Assembly (NCBI GenBank): GCA_017883215.1 | Contig: JADGOA010000084.1 | Coordinates: 1-11,387, forward strand | Direction: 5' to 3' | Source of the DNA: Thermoanaerobaculia bacterium | GTDB taxonomy: Bacteria; Acidobacteriota; Thermoanaerobaculia; Gp7-AA8 | Length of the DNA: 11,387 nucleotides | In this document: positions 7,586-11,387 of the stretch, in pieces | How positions within the stretch are numbered: position 1 is the stretch's first letter | Layout of the letters: every line of letters starts with the position of its first letter | The notes under the pieces: generated by a model | Databases searched by the model: none | What the model was told of the DNA's origin: nothing | Seen by the model: the letters and a program-made list of their open reading frames with translations, nothing else | Made by a program: the position numbers and the translations under genes

Positions 7586-7685
7586 TGCTCGGTGCTCGGT
7601 GGTCGGCTGATCAGTGCTCAGAGGTGCGCAGGCGGTCGCTGAAACCTCCGAGCACCGACCACCGACCACCGAGCACCGACCACCT
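7586..7685. repeat. Heptad-built inverted repeat between divergent genes
   Basis: The right part (7648-7682) is five consecutive heptamers: CCGAGCA, CCGACCA, CCGACCA, CCGAGCA, CCGACCA. The left part (7586-7606) is three heptamers in reverse complement: TGCTCGG, TGCTCGG, TGGTCGG. Bases 7583-7606 and 7662-7685 form a 24-bp inverted repeat with one mismatch and a spacer of 55 bases that includes TGATCA. The element fills most of the spacer between rlmI (minus) and the YbjN-like gene (plus), so it could form a hairpin in DNA or RNA and may affect both promoters. It resembles intergenic heptad repeats I have seen as PSTDHRP-type spurious translations. Confidence 0.8.
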
Positions 7686-7701
7686 GCCAGACAACAACCG
7701 C

Positions 7702-7707
7702 TATAAT
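7702..7707 (+). promoter_or_regulatory. Consensus -10 box TATAAT of the YbjN-like gene
   Basis: A perfect TATAAT in GC-rich surroundings ends 7 bases before the ATG at 7715. A transcript starting the usual 6-8 bases downstream would begin on the start codon, and the intervening CACCCCG contains no Shine-Dalgarno. No clear -35 hexamer is present at 16-18 bases upstream, where the heptad repeat ends. This points to a leaderless message. Confidence 0.6.
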
Positions 7708-7714
7708 CACCCCG

Positions 7715-8212
7715 ATGTCATCTCGGCGCACCAAGAAGTTCCACACGCAGTGTCAGGAAGAAGTCTACCGGCAGGTCAAGTCGTATCTCGATGAGCTCGT
7801 TGACGAGCACTTCGACGACGCCTCCCATTGCGATTTCTACCTCAAGTACGGCTCGACCGTCCTGGAGATCTCCATCGATCCGTACGAAGAGGATGATGCG
7901 GTGATCGAGATTCTGGCCTTCTGTGTTCAGGGGGTCACGCCGACGTTCGAGCTCGCCGAGGAACTGCTGCGGCTGAATGCAGAGGTTCCGCTCGGCGCGT
8001 TCAGCATGGTCGGACCCGACATCTTCTTCTCGCATTCCTTCCTGGGTCGCCGTCTGCGTGGCGAGCAGCTGATTGCATCGCTCGACGCGGTGGCGAGCAT
8101 TGCCGACGACTATGACGACCGTATCGTCTCCAAATATGGCGGCGAAACGGCCCTGGAGCGGCTCAGCACCAAGCGGCACAAACAGCACGCCGCAGCCGTC
8201 CATACCAATTGA
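7715..8212 (+). CDS. YbjN-fold / type III chaperone-like protein
   Basis: A 165-residue acidic soluble protein without signal peptide or membrane segment. The pattern of a basic N-terminus, HFDDASHCDFYLKYGSTVLEISIDPY, a strand reading VIEILAFCVQGV, then ELAEELLRLNAEVPLGAFSM and a long C-terminal helical part fits the YbjN/CesT-like fold (TY-Chap family), whose members are thought to bind peptides or partner proteins in the cytoplasm. No catalytic residues are apparent. The start is supported by the TATAAT seven bases upstream. The gene leads a close three-gene cluster with a lipoprotein gene 50 bases downstream and a universal stress protein gene after that. A specific partner cannot be named; the neighbouring lipoprotein is one candidate by position only. 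Confidence 0.7.
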   Translation: MSSRRTKKFHTQCQEEVYRQVKSYLDELVDEHFDDASHCDFYLKYGSTVLEISIDPYEEDDAVIEILAFCVQGVTPTFELAEELLRLNAEVPLGAFSMVGPDIFFSHSFLGRRLRGEQLIASLDAVASIADDYDDRIVSKYGGETALERLSTKRHKQHAAAVHTN

Positions 8213-8262
8213 GAAGCTGTGAACCTTCCGCTGCGGCACATCGATTGCTCTCCATACCATTC

Positions 8263-8913
8263 ATGACGACTCGGCGGACGGGACTCGCGATCGCGTTTTG
8301 CGGAGCGCTACTCCTCGCCGGCTGCACCGGTGGCAAGGAGAGCAATGCCGCCGAAGAGCAGCGGCCAAAGAAAAACCCCATCGTCCAGGTGCAGCAGACG
8401 CCGCCGCAGGAGCAGGTGGATGCGCGCGCCGCGCTGAAAGGCATCAGCCCGGCCATTCCGATCTACGGCGGGGCACAGTACCGCGACGACCTCACCCGCC
8501 GCGATGCGGTCATGATCCGCAATCAGTTCGGTCCCCAGGCCAGGGTCTACACCCTGGCGACCAACGATTCCTACCCTCAGGTCTACCACTACTACACGAC
8601 CTACCTCGCGCAGTTCCGGGCTTTCCCCATGCACAATCCCTATCCGCCCGAGCAGCAGAACTGGAGAACGCTCGAAGTCCGGCTCAACGAGGCAATGCAG
8701 GATCCATTCATCCCCGGCGACACGATCGCCGCCGCTGGCGACCAGGTGACTTTGCAGATCGCGGAGACGGAAGCGGAGCCGAAAACGGTGATCCGCTACA
8801 TCGTCACGCCGGCTGCGGGCTCTGCCCAGCTCACGCAGAAGCCTGCGCAGTCGCCCACTCCTGCACAGGAAAAAGGTCAGAGTACCCAAGCAGCACCCGC
8901 CGCTGTACGCTAG
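8263..8913 (+). CDS. Predicted lipoprotein of unknown function
   Basis: This 216-residue protein begins with a lipoprotein signal peptide: TTRR, a hydrophobic LAIAFCGALLLAG stretch and the lipobox L18-A19-G20-C21, so it should be lipid-anchored after cleavage before C21. A charged, proline- and glutamine-rich linker follows (about 22-55). Next is a compact middle part starting ISPAIPIYGGAQYRDD and containing a Tyr-rich YPQVYHYYTTYLAQF segment, and the tail (about 185-216) is low-complexity Pro/Gln/Ala. I do not recognise the family. The ATG at 8263 is preferred over an upstream TTG at 8209 because it places the signal peptide at the terminus. No Shine-Dalgarno is visible; TACCATTC directly precedes the ATG. 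It lies 50 bases after the YbjN-like gene and 20 bases before the stress protein gene, so cotranscription is likely. Confidence 0.8.
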   Translation: MTTRRTGLAIAFCGALLLAGCTGGKESNAAEEQRPKKNPIVQVQQTPPQEQVDARAALKGISPAIPIYGGAQYRDDLTRRDAVMIRNQFGPQARVYTLATNDSYPQVYHYYTTYLAQFRAFPMHNPYPPEQQNWRTLEVRLNEAMQDPFIPGDTIAAAGDQVTLQIAETEAEPKTVIRYIVTPAAGSAQLTQKPAQSPTPAQEKGQSTQAAPAAVR

Positions 8914-8933
8914 CCGCGCGACTCGCTGAAACG

Positions 8934-9761
8934 ATGTACCCCTGGCGCCGCATCCTGATCCCGACCGACTTCTCCACCGCTTCCGAGTGGGTGTTCGACG
9001 ATGCCGTGCGCATCGCCGGCTCGACGGGAGCGGAGATCGTGATCCTTCACGTGCGAATGACGCGCCCGTCGAATCCCGGCGAGCTGCGCTTTCCGGCCGA
9101 TCCGTCGCTGTACGACTACGTGGAAAAGGTGGAGCTCGAAAAACTGCGCGACCGTGTGCGCCGCGCGAACGCCACCGTTCCGACGCGCCTGCTGGTCAGG
9201 ACCGCGCCGGATGCCGGCGGAGAGATCTGCCGGACTGCCGCCGCCGAGTCCGCGGATCTCGTGGTCATGGCCACGCACGCACGCCATCACGTCGCTCATC
9301 TCTTCGTCGGCGGGACGACTCAACAGGTCATCACCAACCCGCCCTCGGCCGTCCTGGCCATCCGCTACGGCATTCAACGCCGGCCGGCGTTCCGAAAGAT
9401 CGTCGTACCGCTGCAGCCGAACGAGAGCAGCAGCGCGGCCCTCGACCTCGCCGCAGCGATCGCCACACGCGAAAAGAGCGAGGTACATCTCCTCACCGTC
9501 TGCGGCGCCGCTGAGCACCAGGATGCCGTGCAGCTCCTCGCCGGCATCGCCTCGAGCAAGTTGGCGGGCATCGCCGCCACACGGACGGTGGCCGTGTCCG
9601 ACGATGTCGATCGCGAGATCGCCCGTTACACCGAAAAGAGCGGCGCCGACGGCCTCTTCCTCTCCGCCGGCCGGCCCAGCCCGCTCAAGCTCGATATCAT
9701 CCGCAACGCCAGCGTTCCGGTGATGATCGTCCCGGCAGAGGCGGCCAGCGGCGAGTGCTAG
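8934..9761 (+). CDS. Tandem universal stress protein (UspA family), degenerate ATP site
   Basis: 275 residues made of two UspA-like halves. The first half (about 4-145) starts RRILIPTDFS with D12 at the usual nucleotide-site aspartate and ends with PPSAVLAIR. The second half (about 152-268) starts FRKIVVPLQP and ends SVPVMIVPA. In the first half the expected G-x-x-G-9x-G-S/T motif reads A113-T-H-A116, then G126-G127, so both glycines of GxxG and the Ser/Thr are lost. The second half lacks both the early aspartate (glutamine instead) and the glycine loop. The protein is therefore probably a non-ATP-binding Usp with a structural or scaffold role. The start ATG at 8934 begins right at the first beta strand; no clear Shine-Dalgarno. 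It is the last gene of the cluster, and a 161-bp palindrome begins on its stop codon. Confidence 0.88.
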   Translation: MYPWRRILIPTDFSTASEWVFDDAVRIAGSTGAEIVILHVRMTRPSNPGELRFPADPSLYDYVEKVELEKLRDRVRRANATVPTRLLVRTAPDAGGEICRTAAAESADLVVMATHARHHVAHLFVGGTTQQVITNPPSAVLAIRYGIQRRPAFRKIVVPLQPNESSSAALDLAAAIATREKSEVHLLTVCGAAEHQDAVQLLAGIASSKLAGIAATRTVAVSDDVDREIARYTEKSGADGLFLSAGRPSPLKLDIIRNASVPVMIVPAEAASGEC

Positions 9762-9921
9762 TGGCCTGTATTGGCTGAATTAGGACCAGATGGCGCCGGG
9801 TTCGGCGACGTGAGCGAGGCGCGCCGACGCAAGCATAGCGGTGAATATGCTGAGGAGGCGCAACGAAGCTCACGGCGTCGAGATCAAGCCAGCTGGTACC
9901 AATTCAGCCAATACAGGCCAC
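9761..9921. repeat. 161-bp imperfect palindrome, MITE-like, with 29-bp inverted ends
   Basis: The ends 9761-9789 and 9893-9921 are inverted copies matching at 27 of 29 positions, starting GTGGCCTGTATTGGCTGAAT. The interior is also partly self-complementary (shared TCGrCG, CGTGAGC and GCGCC stretches in both arms). At the centre AGCATA (9832-9837) pairs with TATGCT (9846-9851) around an 8-base loop, so the whole element can fold into one long stem-loop. The left end begins on the last base of the stress protein stop codon. No transposase gene or obvious target-site duplication is seen. It may be a non-autonomous mobile element or a structured 3' RNA. Confidence 0.85.
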
Positions 9922-9930
9922 CAGGGCAGA

Positions 9931-9954
9931 CCGCCGGGCGAGGACGCCCGGCGG
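9931..9954 (+). repeat. Perfect hairpin, 10-bp stem, AGGA loop
   Basis: CCGCCGGGCG (9931-9940) pairs with CGCCCGGCGG (9945-9954) without mismatch around the loop AGGA. It lies 10 bases after the 161-bp palindrome and one base before a second hairpin with the same loop. There is no T-tract after it, so it is not a classical intrinsic terminator. Confidence 0.8.
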
Positions 9955-9955
9955 A

Positions 9956-9975
9956 TGCGGACGAGGACGTCCGCA
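9956..9975 (+). repeat. Perfect hairpin, 8-bp stem, AGGA loop
   Basis: TGCGGACG (9956-9963) pairs with CGTCCGCA (9968-9975) around AGGA, the same loop as the hairpin just upstream although the stem sequence differs. It ends 25 bases before the acetyltransferase start, where a -35 region would be expected. Confidence 0.78.
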
Positions 9976-9987
9976 CTCCAACACAGC

Positions 9988-9993
9988 TACCAT
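9988..9993 (+). promoter_or_regulatory. Candidate -10 element (TACCAT) of the acetyltransferase gene
   Basis: TACCAT fits TANNNT and ends 7 bases before the ATG at 10001, the same spacing as the TATAAT of the YbjN-like gene. No Shine-Dalgarno lies in the gap TTCCGCG. The region 17 bases upstream falls inside the second AGGA hairpin and shows no -35 match. Confidence 0.35.
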
Positions 9994-10000
9994 TCCGCGC

Positions 10001-10495
10001 ATGACGCAGTTCCGAATCCGTTCCGCCACCGAAGAGGACGTCCCGCTCATCCTCACGTTCATCCTCGACCTGGCGCGATATGAAAAGCTCGAGCACGAAG
10101 TCGTCGCCACCGCGGAGACGCTGCGCGCCACTCTCTTCGGCCAGCCACGATTCGCCGAGGTCCTGTTCGGTGAGGAGGACGGCCAGGCGGTCGCCTTCGC
10201 GCTCTTTTTCCACAACTACTCCACCTTCGTCGGCCGCCCCGGGCTGTATCTCGAGGATGTCTTCGTGCGTCCGGAGTTCCGCGGCCGGGGATACGGCAAG
10301 GCGATGCTGGCGCGCCTGGCATCGATCGCCGTCGAGAGGAACTGCGGCCGTTTCGAATGGGCGGTCCTCGACTGGAACACCCCCGCCATCGCCTTCTACA
10401 AATCCCTCGGCGCGCGCGCTGTGGACGAGTGGACAATCTTTCGAATGACGGGCGCAGCACTGCGCAAACTCGCGGCGCAGAACCAGAGAACATGA
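10001..10495 (+). CDS. GNAT acetyltransferase, SSAT-like (diamine/polyamine type)
   Basis: 164 residues of a GNAT-fold N-acetyltransferase that would transfer acetyl from acetyl-CoA to an amine in the cytoplasm. The acetyl-CoA loop is R94-G-R-G97-Y-G99 (R-x-x-G-x-G). The overall pattern follows spermidine/spermine N1-acetyltransferase: an N-terminal IRSATEEDVPLI with LARYEKLEHEV, a GLYLEDVFVRPEFRG strand with E85-D86, and WNTPAIAFYKSLGA with Y133 at the position of the likely general acid. Length matches the small SSAT-like bacterial members. Substrate could be a polyamine, thialysine or another small amine; the sequence does not decide. The ATG at 10001 has no Shine-Dalgarno. The gene appears monocistronic, flanked by hairpin repeats and a tRNA gene. 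Confidence 0.87.
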   Translation: MTQFRIRSATEEDVPLILTFILDLARYEKLEHEVVATAETLRATLFGQPRFAEVLFGEEDGQAVAFALFFHNYSTFVGRPGLYLEDVFVRPEFRGRGYGKAMLARLASIAVERNCGRFEWAVLDWNTPAIAFYKSLGARAVDEWTIFRMTGAALRKLAAQNQRT

Positions 10496-10504
10496 TCGTG
10501 CCGA

Positions 10505-10533
10505 GCAGGGCATGCGGCGCAGCCGTGCCCTGC
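10505..10533 (+). terminator. Hairpin downstream of the acetyltransferase gene
   Basis: GCAGGGCA (10505-10512) pairs with TGCCCTGC (10526-10533), and CGGC/GCCG extends the stem inside after a TG bulge, leaving a 3-base loop. It starts 9 bases after the stop codon at a typical terminator position, but the following bases GGTCATCACA contain no T-run, so termination is uncertain. It may be another hairpin repeat. Confidence 0.4.
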
Positions 10534-10572
10534 GGTCATCACACGCCTGAAGCGGGGCGAAAACGTGCGTGT

Positions 10573-10578
10573 TATTCT
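10573..10578 (+). promoter_or_regulatory. Candidate -10 box (TATTCT) for the tRNA-Val gene
   Basis: TATTCT lies 23 bases upstream of the mature tRNA 5' end in an otherwise GC-rich stretch. A weak -35-like CTGAAG sits at 10548-10553, spacing 19. The match is modest. Confidence 0.35.
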
Positions 10579-10601
10579 TCGCGTCGGACGCACCGAGACA
10601 C

Positions 10602-10676
10602 GCGGAGTTAGCTCAGCGGTAGAGCATCTCGCTTACACCGAGGGGGTCGTGGGTTCGAATCCCTCACTCCGCACCA
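10602..10676 (+). tRNA. tRNA-Val (anticodon TAC), CCA encoded
   Basis: The 75-base cloverleaf folds fully: acceptor GCGGAGT/ACTCCGC with seven pairs, D arm GCTC/GAGC, anticodon stem TCTCG/CGAGG with loop CTTACAC, 5-base variable loop and T arm GTGGG/CCCTC with loop TTCGAAT. The anticodon TAC is at 10634-10636 and reads GUA (and GUG by wobble) as valine. CCA is encoded at 10674-10676. The T stem has an unusual T-T opposition between 10650 and 10664 (positions 50 and 64); the first anticodon-stem pair is T-G. The gene stands alone between protein genes. Confidence 0.96.
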
Positions 10677-10742
10677 ACGGCGCCCCCACGCGCGACGTCC
10701 AGCCGCAGCAAGGCGGCACGACGACTGCAAAACGTGACGCCG

Positions 10743-10748
10743 AAGGAG
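10743..10748 (+). promoter_or_regulatory. Shine-Dalgarno AAGGAG deciding a TTG start
   Basis: AAGGAG lies 10 bases before TTG at 10759, slightly long but acceptable spacing. No in-frame ATG or GTG is nearer, and the GTG at 10751 is out of frame, so TTG is the best start for the receiver-domain gene. Confidence 0.55.
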
Positions 10749-10758
10749 CAGTGCAGCA

Positions 10759-11142
10759 TTGGGAATCTTGTCGCTGCTCAAACCGAGAAAACGCATCCTC
10801 GTCCTCGACGACGATGCTGCCATGCGGAAGCTCGTTTCCCTCTTGCTGAAGCGGGCCGGGTACCGCGTCGACGTCGTGACCAAGGGAAACGACGCGATCA
10901 AGGCAATCGAGTCGAAAGATTACGCCGCCATTCTTCTCGACCTGATGATGCCGCATGAGGGGGGCATGACGGTCATGAGCCATCTGCGCGCCGCGAAGCC
11001 GGACCTCCTGGGACGCGTCATCCTCGTGACAGGCGCCCCCGACACGGTGCTGGTCTCGCTGCGCAACGGCATCTTCGGTGTGGTGAAGAAACCGCTTGAC
11101 GCCGCCGAGCTGACCGCCACCGTGAAGAAGCTCACGGGGTAG
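10759..11142 (+). CDS. Stand-alone response regulator receiver domain protein (CheY-like)
   Basis: 127 residues forming a single receiver domain with no output domain. The phosphorylation site is complete: acidic triad residues D17-D19 in ILVLDDD, phosphoacceptor D61 in AILLDLMMP, T91 in ILVTGAP and K111 in VVKKPLD. It would accept phosphate from a histidine kinase and act by binding a partner, as single-domain regulators do; no kinase is in the window. The first 12 residues (MGILSLLKPRKR) are a short hydrophobic-then-basic lead. The start is a TTG preceded by AAGGAG. The stop is three bases before the ATG of the next gene, so the two are probably translated from one message. Confidence 0.88.
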   Translation: MGILSLLKPRKRILVLDDDAAMRKLVSLLLKRAGYRVDVVTKGNDAIKAIESKDYAAILLDLMMPHEGGMTVMSHLRAAKPDLLGRVILVTGAPDTVLVSLRNGIFGVVKKPLDAAELTATVKKLTG

Positions 11143-11145
11143 TGG

Positions 11146-11387
11146 ATGCAACTGCGCATTCGAGTTCTTCCGCAGCGCTGCGCGGTTAGCAGGCTGGCTC
11201 CCGACGCGCCGATTCCAGAGTGGGCGCGCGGAGCATTCGTTTCCGTTACGCGCACGGCTGCCGAGCTGTCCGTCGTTTGCGACGAAGCCGGCGTGCCCGC
11301 TGATGTCGCCGCGCAGCGAGGGTGGCGTGCTCTCGAAGTCGAAGGACCGATTCCGTTCGAAACGACGGGAGTGGCCGCTGCGATCGC
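11146..11387 (+). CDS. ACT-domain protein (CASTOR/COG3603-like), 3' end beyond window
   Basis: The frame is open from ATG 11146 through the right edge (80 codons seen). The sequence reads LRIRVLPQRCAVSRLAPDAP, then a W-A-R segment, FVSVTRTAAELSVVCDEAGVP and RGWRALEVEGPIPFETTGVAA. This is the pattern of the small two-ACT-domain proteins related to aspartate kinase regulatory regions (ACT_7, COG3603), in which a TxxELSxVC strand and a W-x-LxVxGPxxFxxTGV strand are conserved. These usually run about 125-135 residues and are thought to bind amino acids; partner and ligand are unknown. It begins three bases after the receiver-domain gene, suggesting coupled translation. Confidence 0.8.
   Translation, partial: MQLRIRVLPQRCAVSRLAPDAPIPEWARGAFVSVTRTAAELSVVCDEAGVPADVAAQRGWRALEVEGPIPFETTGVAAAI

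Noticed and set aside
7648..7682. Heptad array as a CRISPR
   Set aside because: Units are 7 bases and contiguous with no spacers; no cas genes are nearby.
9761..9921. Palindrome as an integron attC site
   Set aside because: It lacks GTTRRRY and RYYYAAC core sites, has near-perfect outer arms rather than short R and L boxes, and there is no integrase or cassette structure.
9771..10004. Small plus-strand open frame of 77 codons across the palindrome and hairpins
   Set aside because: It is wholly accounted for by the inverted repeats, has no ribosome binding site and no protein-like pattern.

Overview
The window is an ordinary GC-rich bacterial chromosome segment, most likely from an environmental Acidobacteriota or a related soil/sediment phylum. 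This placement is inferred from three things: a secreted DUF885 hydrolase, the tail of a VWFA-related gene of a type described from Acidobacteria, and several palindromic intergenic repeats of a kind I associate with such genomes. No phylogenetic marker settles it. I see no phage, transposase, CRISPR array or resistance genes.

Left half (1-7577, all minus strand). Read in the direction of transcription, this holds an RlmI-type 23S rRNA cytosine methyltransferase (7577-6375), then a PilB/GspE-type secretion/pilus ATPase (6319-4523). A 340-base spacer follows, carrying the start-less C-terminal tail of a VWFA-related gene. Next come a second PilB/GspE-type ATPase with an added N-terminal GAF domain (4182-1882) and an exported DUF885 metallohydrolase-like protein that runs off the left edge (1694-1). 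Both ATPases keep full catalytic motifs, so the pair probably drives type IV pilus or type II secretion machinery encoded elsewhere, with one copy open to ligand control through its GAF domain.

Right half (7715-11387, all plus strand). A YbjN-fold protein, an unrecognised lipoprotein and a tandem universal stress protein form a tight three-gene cluster (7715-9761). After a repeat-filled spacer come an SSAT-like GNAT acetyltransferase (10001-10495), a tRNA-Val(TAC) gene with encoded CCA (10602-10676), a stand-alone response-regulator receiver protein (TTG start, 10759-11142) and, three bases later, an ACT-domain protein cut by the right edge.

The most distinctive content lies between genes. 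The spacers carry a 27-bp dispersed-type repeat (1745-1771), a heptad-built inverted repeat (7586-7685), a 161-bp near-perfect-ended palindrome starting on a stop codon (9761-9921), and twin hairpins sharing the loop AGGA (9931-9975). Several genes lack a Shine-Dalgarno sequence and instead have a -10-like hexamer a few bases before ATG, suggesting leaderless transcripts.
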